DNA of 64,000 nt from Sporosarcina sp. D27 (GCF_000586555.1 NZ_AZUC01000009.1:124001-188000); one strand, 5' to 3'; positions 6,302-14,639 are shown, counted from the first letter of the stretch. The notes: generated from the letters alone by a model not told the origin. Program-made: numbers and translations.

Positions 6302-9268
6302 TTATCGCGTCTGCCATTGCAATGCGAGTTGTTGCGCTGCCTGCTTCTGCTTACGTGCGGCCTCTGCTGGACTTAACGCATGATCGTGGAAATGTAACGT
6401 CTGTTTCACTGTGATGCCCGACTTGCCCTCGCCATTAAACGTCGCCCCTACGCGCGCTGTCCGAATAGACGAACGTGAAGGCGCTTGATAGCCTGCGACT
6501 GCAAACGAAGCATCGGCGTCAATGGACGCAGCCCGCGCAAGTGTTTTCGCCATCCTTTTGACGTTAGCAAGTTCCGACTTCATGCCGATTGCTAGTCCTT
6601 CGCCGAGGAATCCGCCGACTCCCATCATTACGCGCGATGGCGATTTGATTCCGAAGAATCCTGTAATTGCGTCCTTAATATTCTTCGCGATACTTATCGC
6701 CGCATCTCTTACAACGTTGCCCATGGCGCCGATCCCGTTAGCAAGTCCGCGTATGATGTCCTTACCTATTTCGACTAAGCTGACGTTCTTGAAGAAACTT
6801 TCGATGCTGCTCCATATTTCCGACGCTGTTTTCTTAATCGTCGTCCAGGCGCCCTTCCAGTCGCCTTGCAAAAGTTTCATAACGGTTTGGATTGTGCCTA
6901 ATACCGCGCTGATTGCTACGGATACAGTCGTCTTAATCAAGTTCCAGGTGACTAGTACTGTATTGGATAAAATCGGCCATATGGTGGTAAATATGGCTTT
7001 AATAGCGCCCATCACCGCTGTGATAATCGTTTTTACATTGTTAAAATGTCCCTTGACGATGCTCATAATAGCCGCGCCGTTAGCGTCCCAAAACGCTTTA
7101 AACTTATCGAGCTGGTCCGATCCAAACTTCACCGCGCTGGCGATGATGGTCGTTATCGTCGATTTAATTGCGTTAAATGCCGTCGCTGTCGCCTGCTTAA
7201 TCATCGACCACGCTTTATCGACACCCGCGCGGAACCAGTCGACTTTGTTATACGCAACGACTAGCGCTGCACCGATTGCGACAATGGCTGCGATAGCAAT
7301 ACCGATTGGACCCGTCAGAACTGTGAAGGCCGTACCCAACGCACCAGCTACCGTACTTAGCGCCATAAAGCCCGTGATAAGTTGCGGTACAAATCCGATT
7401 AATAGTAGCAAGGAACCTCCGACAATCATGAATCCCGCAGACACCGCTGCAACTAGCGCTCCGAGTTGTAAAAACTTCGGGTTCAGCTCGCCGATCCACG
7501 TACCAAGTTCCGTCATTTTGTCTACAAACGCGGTTACGTAAGGTAAAAGGGCGTCACCAATCGTTATTCCAATGTCCTTGATGACGTTGCCGAAGATTGC
7601 TAACTTCGATTCGAGCGTCTTATATCGTTCAGCGGCTTCGTCAGTAAGCGCGGTATTTTCGTCCCATCCTTTATTGGCGATTCCTATAGATTCGGTTAGA
7701 ACGTCGGATGCTCCCGCTAGACGCAGTAACGCATCCTGTTCTCGTATTCCCTTAATACCAAGGTAGCCGAGTATTTCTGCGAGGTTTTCGCCTGCGTCAC
7801 CGGATTTGCCAAGACCTTTTACAAACATATCAATGGCCGCAATAGGATCGCTATTCCATGCGTTAGCAAATTCTTGCGAAGAGACGCCCGCTGCTTTAGC
7901 AAATCCGTCTAGCTTTTTATCTCCGTCTTTAACTGCGGTATTAATCTTTTTCATGACCATAGAGAAAGCTGTGCCCCCGGCCTCTGCCTCGATACCTACG
8001 CTTGAAAGCGCTCCACCAAGCGCTGCAATATCCGCCTCGGTAAGACCTACCTGCGCACCAACTCCGGCTAATCGTAGGGACATCGCAACAATCTCGGATT
8101 CTGTAGTCGCTAAATTATTCAATTTGTTATCGTAAAGGCTCTTTATCCTCTACTTCCGGGGGTTTACCCACATTACGGCGCGTCATTTCGCACCCGGTTC
8201 AGACTATATCATCGCCTACAGCATTATCTGTTTAGGCGTCGAGCGCTCGTGGATATTTCTCCATACAAAAAAGCCACCCATTTTGAGTAGCTTTGTTGAT
8301 TAGGGTACTTTATCTAGTCGTTGCACCTTCACACGATTTCTCATGTGCTTGGCTCAAGATTAGCCTACGTCTCATTACAAGACACTTAGCTTTCCTTGAA
8401 TTCACTCGATGTTTTATGCCGCTAATTTCTCAACGGCTGGGCAATATTTTTTACCCAACGCGACTACAGTTGACCCTAGGTTACTGATTTTGTCCATCGG
8501 CATCTGTGTAATGTTCGCCAAACGTGCAAGCGAGGTTGCCGCTTCTTCAGAAGACATATTCGTAGCGACTCCGAGGTTTACCATCGTCTTGGAGAACTCC
8601 AAAATATCGCCACTTTTTATCCCCAATTGTCCGGCTGTTTCAGCGACATTTGCGATTTCCACCGCGCTGGCTGGTAACTCCTTAGACATGTTCCGAATTC
8701 CCTGCGATAGTTTCGAAAACTCTGTTTCAGTAGCGTCTGTAGTCTTCCTTCATATTGTTAACGTAAAGGCTTTTTATCCTTTACTTCTAGGAGTTTCCTC
8801 GCATGACGGTACGTCAATTCGTACCTAGATCGGCGTACATTTTCGCCTACGTCCAAAACGTTTAGGCGTCGAACACTCTTGGCAGGATTATACTTATTCA
8901 CCTGCTACGCTCTACGGTGCTTCGTAGCCTTTCGCAATCTACGAAGTTACCACGGTGTTGGCATAGCCCGAGCCTTAGCTTTCACCGTTTTTGCTCGATT
9001 TGTTACTCCGCTATTTCTAACGGAGAGGGCAAGAATTTACCCCAGCAAACGCTGACTGATAATCGGACGCGACTTTTACGGCACCTCCTAGTCCTGCAGC
9101 AATTGAAACTCCGAGACCTGTGACGACTGCTCCGGTTTGCTTAAATGCTGTAAACGTTTCTTTATTCGCGGTACCAAATTGCTTTAAATCGCTATTTGCT
9201 TTTTGCATGGACCGACTAAATTGAGTTATATCTGCGCCAATCTTGATTAGGATGTCGCCGTTATTCAC
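6302..9268 (-). CDS. Phage tail tape measure protein, three exons joined across two group I introns
   Basis: Exons: 9268-9039, 8750-8453 and 8119-6302. Removing 8751-9038 and 8120-8452 gives one 2,346-nt frame (781 residues plus stop). The joins read FAGV|RKTTDATE and ALG|NNLATTESE, restoring the TP901-type tape-measure signature (AGVRKT..ATE, then LGNN.ATTESEI). Without splicing, each exon ends in stop codons within intron sequence. Domains: N-terminal tape-measure core (about 50-330), two to three hydrophobic helices (about 400-480; ALVAAVSAGFMIVGG, TVAGALGTAF), tail-tube helices (FNAIKSTITTI), then the C-terminal FGIKSPSRVM and SPAEAARKQ segments typical of a complete protein. Start GTG 9266-9268 overlaps the upstream gene. 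In siphophages this protein sets tail length. No other tail gene follows it. Confidence 0.92.
8120..8452 (-). ncRNA. Group I intron B (333 nt) in the tape-measure gene
   Basis: The 5' exon ends TTGGGT, which pairs with intron GCCCAG to form P1 with the U-G pair at the splice site. The intron ends in G (AAATTG|AATAAT), the expected omega-G, and AATA of exon 3 can pair with the internal guide (P10). P7 strands GACTA (in GCAACGACTAGA) and TAGTC (in GATATAGTCTGAACC) are visible, with P8 GCCTA...TAGGC between them. The 3' domain (GGGTGCGAA...GACGCGCC; GTAGAGGATAAAGAGCCTTTAC) is shared with intron A. It carries no reading frame for a homing endonuclease. Confidence 0.88.
8751..9038 (-). ncRNA. Group I intron A (288 nt) in the tape-measure gene
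   Basis: The 5' exon ends GCTGGGGT; GGGGU pairs with intron GCCCU (P1, U-G at the splice site). The preceding intron bases UUCUU pair with exon 2 AAGGA (P10). The intron ends ACAATATG|AAGGAAG with terminal G. P7 is GCGTA (AGAGCGTAGCAGG) with TACGC (ATGTACGCCGATC), a different sequence from intron B's P7 but still paired. P8 GCCTA...TAGGC and the 3' domain (GGTACGAA...GACGTACC; GTAAAGGATAAAAAGCCTTTAC) match intron B. No internal reading frame. Confidence 0.88.
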
Positions 9269-9593
9269 TTAATCGCATCCTTGCTTGGGCGTATCTAAAC
9301 GCTTTCTCCCCGGATTGCAGGCTATATCTATTTGCCATGACGTGATTGCCTTTTTGGATGTACTGGATCGACTTAATGATGTCTAAGTACGCCTCACGTA
9401 GCAGCTTAAAGTGACGCCTGTCGTCTTTTGACAGTTTTAATTTCTCAAGTTCCTGTAGCCCCTCGGCAAAGCGTAACTCCGCAATGCGCGCGCCCTCTTT
9501 GATCTTCGATAGGTCCTCGACTTTTTGCATCTCTGCGGCCGTTTCATAAAACGAGCGTTGCATGATCTTTTTTACGTCTTCCAGTGTGTTCAT
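9261..9593 (-). CDS. Hypothetical helical protein upstream of the tape-measure gene, 110 aa
   Basis: The product (MNTLEDVKKIMQRSFYETAA...) is alpha-helical and charged, with no recognised domain. The ATG has AGGGGGAATTAAG directly upstream. Its stop overlaps the GTG start of the tape-measure gene, so they are translationally coupled. In siphophages this position holds the tail assembly chaperones, but the sequence gives no direct support for that and no slippery frameshift site was seen. Confidence 0.7.
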   Translation of the reverse strand: MNTLEDVKKIMQRSFYETAAEMQKVEDLSKIKEGARIAELRFAEGLQELEKLKLSKDDRRHFKLLREAYLDIIKSIQYIQKGNHVMANRYSLQSGEKAFRYAQARMRLSE

Positions 9594-9644
9594 CTTAATT
9601 CCCCCTAAGTTTGACTTTGACTAACTTTGTCCTTTTCATGCAAA

Positions 9645-9673
9645 TAAAAAGCGCCCGGAATAGCCCGAGCGCC
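9645..9673 (-). terminator. Terminator between the 112-aa gene and the tape-measure unit
   Basis: GCGCTCGGG-CTATT-CCGGGCGC followed by TTTTTATTT on the minus strand, just after the stop of the 9684 gene. Genes to the left need read-through or their own promoter. Confidence 0.85.
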
Positions 9674-9683
9674 ATGTTTTCGC

Positions 9684-10022
9684 CTATGTAAATTTGATTG
9701 TCGCAAATTCAGTTTCCGCCGCATATTTGTTCAACAGCGCAGCTTTAGCTCCCTCTGCGAGTCCTACGTTCATTTTGATCGACACAACGGCTGTCACGTC
9801 CTTAGCCGCTAGTAACTTAAACAACGCGCTTAATGCTTCGTCGAGAACCTCGTATAGCGGGCGGTTAAGTCCATTTACTAAGTTAATCGACGTACCGTCA
9901 AAGCAAGTTGCAGTGGCAGAGTAACGTACCATCCTAGCGGTGGATTTATATCCGTTAATCGCCGACGGAGCTTGCGCCATGATTACGCTTTTTGTCACGT
10001 CCATCTGATATGCAATTGGCAT
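9684..10022 (-). CDS. Hypothetical protein, 112 aa
   Basis: MPIAYQMDVTKSVIMAQAPS... is a mixed alpha/beta protein with an Ala-rich C-terminal half (KLLAAKDVTAVVSIKMNVGL). No family recognised. The start has AAAGGGGACG upstream. It sits in the leftward operon between the 255-aa gene and the tape-measure unit and is closed by a terminator at 9645-9673. Confidence 0.65.
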   Translation of the reverse strand: MPIAYQMDVTKSVIMAQAPSAINGYKSTARMVRYSATATCFDGTSINLVNGLNRPLYEVLDEALSALFKLLAAKDVTAVVSIKMNVGLAEGAKAALLNKYAAETEFATIKFT

Positions 10023-10077
10023 TTTTAACGTCCCCTTTGTCGATTTCGAACTAGTTGCGCATTATACCCTTCATTTT

Positions 10078-10845
10078 TTACAGTTGACGTCTCATGATTT
10101 TAGTAGTCCTAACGAAGTCCTCCCGAACATCGCCTCTTTGTTGCGTCAGGGCTGTAAACAAATCTGCACGCTTCTTTAATTCCGATTGTTCGGGTGTCAG
10201 GGATTTCTTTTTAAGGCTATCATACAATTTTTTAAGGTCTCCCCCTTGCATAATGCGCTCATACCCATCACCACTTTTAGACATTTTGGATTCTAAATCA
10301 GATTTAACTTGATAGAAATGTGATTGTAATTCCCTCAATACGATCGGTTCAGCGTGCTCAATTTGGTCCCTAATTACCCTAACTGCATCATTGAAAGTTG
10401 ATGCAAGGGCTGTTTCTGACATTATTAGACGAGCTTTAGTTTTTATTTCATCCGGCGAGAGTGACGTCGCAGGCACGGAGTTCCTAAACTTCTCCTGCGC
10501 TGCTTCACTTAAAATACGCAACTCATTTTCATACTTTTCTTGTATACCTTGTGCGATAGCCTCGCTTTCTTTAATGGCCGCTTCTTTGTCTTCCTTCTTA
10601 GCGAAATCCGTTAGCCGCGGATCTTCTTCTATCGTCGTAAGTTTAGAAAATAATTGCTCCGACAAAGTTTCCATAGTTTTTTTATGTGTTTCTAACGGCC
10701 CGACATACGTAGTTTGACCTTTGCCTTCCGACTCAACTTTTTGTGCTTGCGCTTCGGTTAGCGGGTATATATTCCCTTCGTATTTATGACTCCCATTAAT
10801 ATCTGTTGCTTCAGTAATTAGTACATCAACGTATTTTTCTGTCAT
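10078..10845 (-). CDS. Hypothetical coiled-coil-rich protein, 255 aa
   Basis: MTEKYVDVLITEATDINGSH... begins with a short beta segment containing YPLTEAQAQKVESEGKG, then continues as long amphipathic helices rich in Glu/Lys (about 60-255), consistent with coiled coil. A scaffolding-like or membrane-associated role could be imagined, but no family was recognised. AAAAGGGGATT precedes the ATG. Gene order places it third upstream of the tape-measure gene. Confidence 0.7.
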   Translation of the reverse strand: MTEKYVDVLITEATDINGSHKYEGNIYPLTEAQAQKVESEGKGQTTYVGPLETHKKTMETLSEQLFSKLTTIEEDPRLTDFAKKEDKEAAIKESEAIAQGIQEKYENELRILSEAAQEKFRNSVPATSLSPDEIKTKARLIMSETALASTFNDAVRVIRDQIEHAEPIVLRELQSHFYQVKSDLESKMSKSGDGYERIMQGGDLKKLYDSLKKKSLTPEQSELKKRADLFTALTQQRGDVREDFVRTTKIMRRQL

Positions 10846-10914
10846 TTAGATAATCCCCTTTTAAAGTTATTATTTGATGTTTCCGAGTTACATATAAATT
10901 TGGTAGCACGTCTA

Positions 10915-11076
10915 CTATTCGTCCTGCATACGCTCGATAACTTTCATCATTTTGCGTGCAAATAAATCGCGCGTATCATGTGGAATCCTACCATTCCGCT
11001 TACTCTTTGCCTCACTTCGTTTTAATTGCTGTGGTTTGTTACGCTCTCGGATTTCATATGAATTTTTTCGTGACAT
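10915..11076 (-). CDS. Small basic protein, 53 aa
   Basis: MSRKNSYEIRERNKPQQLKR... ends VIERMQDE. The start is preceded by a perfect GGAGGTGATC site, the best ribosome-binding site of the operon. Highly basic in the first 30 residues; no domain recognised. It lies in the gap between the Cys-rich gene and the 255-aa gene. Confidence 0.6.
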   Translation of the reverse strand: MSRKNSYEIRERNKPQQLKRSEAKSKRNGRIPHDTRDLFARKMMKVIERMQDE

Positions 11077-11165
11077 CTGCGATCACCTCCTTAAATGTTT
11101 GTTCGCACTTTAAACGACTAGTTATAGATTTGTGGGCAGTAATGCCAAGTGTCTTATTTTCGTCG

Positions 11166-11192
11166 TAAAAGACCCCATAAACACGGGGTTTT
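11166..11192 (-). terminator. Terminator after the Cys-rich gene
   Basis: ACCCC-GTGTTTAT-GGGGT followed by CTTTT on the minus strand. Confidence 0.7.
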
Positions 11193-11211
11193 AAGGGTCT
11201 AAATGCGTATG

Positions 11212-11652
11212 TTACCGGGCTTGTTTTATTGCATCCTCAAGACGTTTCTTTCTCATGCGCTCGGCTTCCTTTTCTTTGCGTCTTTCATCAGCACAACCGC
11301 TACAATATTTCTGTCGATTGCTTCGCGGTTTAAATTCGATGAAACACGTAGCGCAACGTTTGCCAGTCGAAGGCTCGTCCGATTTTCTTTTCGGCTTTGC
11401 CGGGTGACTAGCAGGCAATGCGTCGAGGTAGTCCGCTTCGAGTTTTGGGTTCTCGGGCAGTACGTGCTTGATAAAATACGGGCAAGTATTCGCAGCTATC
11501 CGATCCGCCTGTATCTCGACTACACACAACTCAAAAGGACAAGCGTCGCAGTCATATGCCGCACACTTTTTCGCTTGTCTGCCTAGTTTCGTGCGAAGTG
11601 CCTGTGTTTGGCGTTTAGTGAGCCGTTCACCGTGGCCGTTAATTTTGCTCAA
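11212..11652 (-). CDS. Cys-rich VLP-domain-like zinc-binding protein
   Basis: The 146-residue protein has two Cys clusters. The N-terminal one is CAAYDCDACPFELC...CPYF. The C-terminal one, KRCATCFIEFKPRSNRQKYC..C, is followed by a basic RKEKEAERMRKKR tail. This matches the 'cysteine-rich VLP' proteins of Firmicute mobile elements (C..CG..F.P.SNR.KYC..C). The start is TTG at 11652 with GGTG upstream. Such proteins are common in conjugative and phage-like islands; the function is unknown, with nucleic-acid binding likely. Confidence 0.7.
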   Translation of the reverse strand: MSKINGHGERLTKRQTQALRTKLGRQAKKCAAYDCDACPFELCVVEIQADRIAANTCPYFIKHVLPENPKLEADYLDALPASHPAKPKRKSDEPSTGKRCATCFIEFKPRSNRQKYCSGCADERRKEKEAERMRKKRLEDAIKQAR

Positions 11653-11666
11653 TCGTCTTCACCGTC

Positions 11667-11966
11667 CTATCCTTTTACTTCCTTCGCTGAAATAAGAAAA
11701 TCGCCCAGTTCATCACGGGCGACTCTTGCTTCCGTATGCGATTTAGTAGTCGGTTTGGCTGCGTGAATAATTGCGATTTCGACGAGCCGGATCGCTGCGT
11801 CTACAATTGGCGAGTGTTCCAGTTTCTGCAGTTCCTCTAAGTCTTCGCGCAGAACGGACGCCAGGTCAGGTGGTGAGCCGTTAAAGCCTACTGTGGAGTA
11901 CGCAGCTAAGATTGTATGTCTGCACACCTCTTTTGCTACAGACTTCTTAATTTCAAAAGTGTTCAT
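11667..11966 (-). CDS. Hypothetical protein, 99 aa
   Basis: MNTFEIKKSVAKEVCRHTIL... is helical, with conserved-looking [21 protein letters not shown]. The ATG at 11966 has GCGAGG 7 nt upstream; a longer in-frame start lacks a site. No family recognised. It is one of a run of small genes between the HNH and Cys-rich genes. Confidence 0.6.
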   Translation of the reverse strand: MNTFEIKKSVAKEVCRHTILAAYSTVGFNGSPPDLASVLREDLEELQKLEHSPIVDAAIRLVEIAIIHAAKPTTKSHTEARVARDELGDFLISAKEVKG

Positions 11967-12006
11967 CTGTTTGCCTCGCTTTCCATATTTTTTAACCGCG
12001 CAAAAA

Positions 12007-12183
12007 TTACTTGACGTATTTATCGAGACCATAACGATGAATAGCCTCTACGCTCATTTTCCGGAGGTTGTACGTCGTGACATCGCTGCCTTTTAAGCTC
12101 CACTGGTTACCTGCCGGTGCTGGGCGGATCGTAACACCCGGCTCAACTCGCCTCGGCCGTCCGTCTAATAAAGTCTGTTGCAT
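12007..12183 (-). CDS. Small hypothetical protein, 58 aa
   Basis: MQQTLLDGRPRRVEPGVTIR... ends MSVEAIHRYGLDKYVK. The ATG at 12181-12183 has GAGAGGGTGGG upstream. The first 41 nt overlap the 3' end of the HNH gene in another frame, a tight operon arrangement. No domain recognised. Confidence 0.55.
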   Translation of the reverse strand: MQQTLLDGRPRRVEPGVTIRPAPAGNQWSLKGSDVTTYNLRKMSVEAIHRYGLDKYVK

Positions 12184-12715
12184 AGTAGTCCCACCCTCTC
12201 GCTTCGCAGTATTTACGTTTTTGTTCTTCGAGTTCCTCGACTACTTCGTCGAAAGTTCGACCAGAAAAATACGCTATATAATGGACTACGCTATTAAGAT
12301 TGTTTTGCGGAAAGTTGAAGAAGTTCTGTTCGTAATAAACTAGTAACGGCTTATTACATTTCGCTGAATTACAAGACTTGCACACTAGCGTCAGATTGCT
12401 TATGTGGTGTCTGCCGCCGTTTTTGAGCGCCTGAATATGATCGACTGTCGGCGTTCTTGTATACTCGCATCCGCAATAGCTGCATGAGTCGTCCATATGC
12501 TCGAAAATAACGTCAAACTCCTGCCGATCCGTTTCAACGGGAATCGGATACTTGTTTTGCCTTTCGCGCAGGCGAGCGTAAGCCTTAGCGGATTTGCTAT
12601 TAGATACGTACTTACACGCCTTGCACCTTGTTGTAGTGCCGGTTTTGCTCCGACTGTCGCGCTCAAATAGGTCGATACTTTTTTCCTGGCCGCAAACTCT
12701 GCAAATACACTTCAT
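12143..12715 (-). CDS. HNH endonuclease with N-terminal zinc ribbon
   Basis: The 190-residue protein starts with a CxxC...CxxC zinc ribbon (CRVCGQEKSIDLF, RCKACKY; residues 5-38). The HNH domain follows at about 78-122: CSYCG, VDHIQALKNGG (His-His type DH), NLTLVCKSCNSAK. This is a complete one-metal nuclease core. HNH enzymes of this type occur next to phage terminases and as free-standing homing endonucleases. There is no terminase here, and two group I introns without endonuclease genes lie 3 kb away in the same operon, so a trans-acting homing role is a testable idea. The start overlaps the 37-aa gene stop (ATGA). Confidence 0.9.
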   Translation of the reverse strand: MKCICRVCGQEKSIDLFERDSRSKTGTTTRCKACKYVSNSKSAKAYARLRERQNKYPIPVETDRQEFDVIFEHMDDSCSYCGCEYTRTPTVDHIQALKNGGRHHISNLTLVCKSCNSAKCNKPLLVYYEQNFFNFPQNNLNSVVHYIAYFSGRTFDEVVEELEEQKRKYCEARGWDYYATDFIRRTAEAS

Positions 12716-12825
12716 CGCTGACCACCGCCTGTCACTGCGCTGATCTTTGCATCAATCGTAGCCAGTCTGTCTAAAATTCCGAAAATTGTTAGTTTGCTTT
12801 TAATCGTTTTCATAGTCTTTTTCAT
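12712..12825 (-). CDS. Small protein, 37 aa
   Basis: MKKTMKTIKSKLTIFGILDR... ends SAVTGGGQR. GGGAG precedes the ATG, and the stop overlaps the HNH start by ATGA, so it probably couples translation of the endonuclease. Amphipathic and basic at the N-terminus; no family recognised. Confidence 0.5.
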   Translation of the reverse strand: MKKTMKTIKSKLTIFGILDRLATIDAKISAVTGGGQR

Positions 12826-12840
12826 GTCATTTTCTCCCTT

Positions 12841-13152
12841 TTAGTTGCCGTTATTGTGTGTGATTATCACCGTTAAACCTTGTCTTGCTACTACGTCGTT
12901 TAATTGCCGTAACATCGTGGCGTTAGGATTCGGCGTATTGTTAAACTCGCGGGCAAGAGGCGCACTATCCGTTAAAACGTGTACTGTCTTGTCCTCAAAG
13001 TCGCGCAACACGTTAATTAGCGTGCGATACGCGGGAAATACTGCGTTACTGCGCGTGAAAACTTCCTCCCCGTATTCCTCGCCATCTTTTAGTAGCGTTA
13101 CGGTATACTCCGCTGGCCCCGTTTGCTCGATTTGCTGTGTAATTTCGTTCAT
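12841..13152 (-). CDS. Hypothetical protein, 103 aa (RNase H-like fold possible)
   Basis: MNEITQQIEQTGPAEYTVTL... contains alternating strands and a segment TVHVLTDSAPLAREFN followed by LNDVVARQGLTVIITH, a pattern reminiscent of RNase H-like 'strand-Asp/Ser-helix' units, but catalytic residues cannot be assigned. GGAGACGAG lies before the ATG. Second gene after the RepL-like gene in the leftward operon. Confidence 0.6.
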   Translation of the reverse strand: MNEITQQIEQTGPAEYTVTLLKDGEEYGEEVFTRSNAVFPAYRTLINVLRDFEDKTVHVLTDSAPLAREFNNTPNPNATMLRQLNDVVARQGLTVIITHNNGN

Positions 13153-13244
13153 TTTCTCGTCTCCTTTTCGTTTTTAGGCATTATAAATAAGCCACCGCCG
13201 AGGTTTTGGCGCTGACGTGTTCCCTTGTATACGATTTATGCGAT

Positions 13245-14165
13245 TTAATTAAATAGCGCCATGATTGCGCCTAGCCCTTTACCGTCGCCAGCATAAATTA
13301 CTCGCGGATTGACGATTATGTTTAGCTTTCTGCGGTCATATGCGTTTGTCGCGTACGTAAATACCGGCTTATCGTCCACTTTAACGGCATTTAGTGCTCG
13401 TTTTAGCTTGGCCGGATCAGCGTACTCAAGAATCATTGCGAGTCTATCGAGTGAAAGCGGCTTGATTAGTTCGTCGGCAGTTTCTTCGGAGTTCTCGCAA
13501 ATAATATTCGTATTGAAATTAAGAAACGGCATGACCGAGTAAATTAACGCAAGTTGGCCCAGCGTGCGCCCCTTGAACTTTGCATAAAGGTCGCGCACCG
13601 TCGTCTTAAACATACGCGTGTACGTATAGTCCTTAACTTCGGTGTGGACTTCTTTCATTGGCCCGCGATAAAATACCGACGGATTAACGAAGATTTCGCC
13701 CGTTTCCTTATTTTCGTGCAAAATACCCTCGGCTTCATACCGCTTAAATAGTTCGTTAAATCGCTTGCGCGACATTTCGACTAGCTTCTCTAGCTTCTCG
13801 CGGTCGATAATCGCCTTACCATTGTCCGACTGCAAGCGCCCTGTTTGCCATGCTACGTATGTGCCAATAAACATCAGCCGTGCAATGTCTTGCTGCGTTA
13901 AAGTAGGGAATCGCTCAACAATCGTGCGGGATTGCTTGAAGAACGCAAACACAAAGCCGCCGTTTTCCTTTTCCAGCGCCGTTAGGTCGTTTATTACTTC
14001 CAATCCGCGCGCTTGTTCAGGTTTTAGCTTCAATTGCAAGTCCATTTGTTCCGTAATATCCTTGCCTGACGCGCTAATTACCCGTGCGCCAAGTACCTCG
14101 CGTTTCACGTTGATGTGTAAATCTTGAAAAGCCTTACGTTGGCGTGTGATTCTCGTCATTGTCAT
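13245..14165 (-). CDS. Winged-helix protein resembling RepL-type replication initiators
   Basis: The 306-residue protein has a central winged helix (about 95-165): ARLMFIGTYVAWQTGRL, REKLEKLVEMSRKRFNELFK, then YEAEGILHENKETG and EIFVNPSVFYRG. The last motif (INP/VNP..FYRG) is typical of RepL-like Firmicute plasmid initiators and related phage proteins. The C-terminal 130 residues are unassigned. Its start (ATGACAATGACG) follows GAGGGG and overlaps the XRE gene stop region. The repeat-rich DNA at 14.65-15.07 kb directly upstream would fit an origin. Replication function is an inference from fold and context. Confidence 0.6.
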   Translation of the reverse strand: MTMTRITRQRKAFQDLHINVKREVLGARVISASGKDITEQMDLQLKLKPEQARGLEVINDLTALEKENGGFVFAFFKQSRTIVERFPTLTQQDIARLMFIGTYVAWQTGRLQSDNGKAIIDREKLEKLVEMSRKRFNELFKRYEAEGILHENKETGEIFVNPSVFYRGPMKEVHTEVKDYTYTRMFKTTVRDLYAKFKGRTLGQLALIYSVMPFLNFNTNIICENSEETADELIKPLSLDRLAMILEYADPAKLKRALNAVKVDDKPVFTYATNAYDRRKLNIIVNPRVIYAGDGKGLGAIMALFN

Positions 14166-14169
14166 CGTC

Positions 14170-14415
14170 TCATTTCCCCTCTACTTGTGCGATTTGTTTG
14201 AATCGGTTGTGCGCGTTGATAAATGAAGCAAGTTCATCGTCGCTAACTCGAAATGCCTCGCGGATTCTGTGCTCCACGTCAGCCGTTAAGATGCGATCCT
14301 GGCGTTCGATTGCGCTAATCATTGAGCCGGTTACGCCGACGAGCCGTCCTAGCTCTCCTTGCGTGATTTTGAGTGTGCTGCGGCATATTTCGAGTGTTTC
14401 AGGCGTTAGTTTCAT
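14170..14415 (-). CDS. XRE-family HTH regulator, 81 aa
   Basis: MKLTPETLEICRSTLKITQG... carries a Cro/CI-type helix-turn-helix (about 13-67; TQGELGRLVGVTGSMISAIE is the classical recognition region). GGAGG lies 7 nt before the ATG. It is the first gene of the leftward operon and is coupled to the RepL-like gene. The product probably autoregulates the operon; a terminator in its leader (14459-14490) adds possible attenuation. Confidence 0.85.
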   Translation of the reverse strand: MKLTPETLEICRSTLKITQGELGRLVGVTGSMISAIERQDRILTADVEHRIREAFRVSDDELASFINAHNRFKQIAQVEGK

Positions 14416-14458
14416 TGCGTGTTCCTCCTTTGTTGTTTAAATGAACAACTGATAAAGC

Positions 14459-14490
14459 AAAATAAAAAGCCGTCCGCGGTTGCTGGACGA
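14459..14490 (-). terminator. Leader terminator upstream of the XRE-RepL operon
   Basis: GTCCAGCAACCGCGGAC-GGC then TTTTTATTTT on the minus strand, about 45 nt before the XRE start. Upstream (14500-14560) are CACCTTTAAGGTG and GGGTCCTTTCCC dyads. It either ends a short upstream RNA or attenuates the operon. Confidence 0.65.
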
Positions 14491-14639
14491 ACTGTAATAC
14501 CAAATGGGAAAGGACCCTCTCACCTTAAAGGTGTCGAAAACGACCTTTTTACCCGTCTAACTATGAAATTAATTTCAAATACTTTTACGTGTTCCTACTA
14601 TATAGGGGCAACGTTTCGACATTTAATAAAGTGTCTGCG

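Noticed and set aside
5666-6376. Three overlapping rightward reading frames
   Set aside because: No ribosome-binding sites, no domain-like sequence, and the last overlaps the tape-measure gene antisense.
6522-7541. 339-residue plus-strand frame opposite the tape-measure gene
   Set aside because: Hydrophobic antisense shadow of a long coding exon with no start signal.
6302-9268. Tape-measure gene as a pseudogene broken by two insertions
   Set aside because: Removing exactly the two intron-like segments restores the frame and the conserved protein motifs, and the splice-site rules are met; decay would not produce this.
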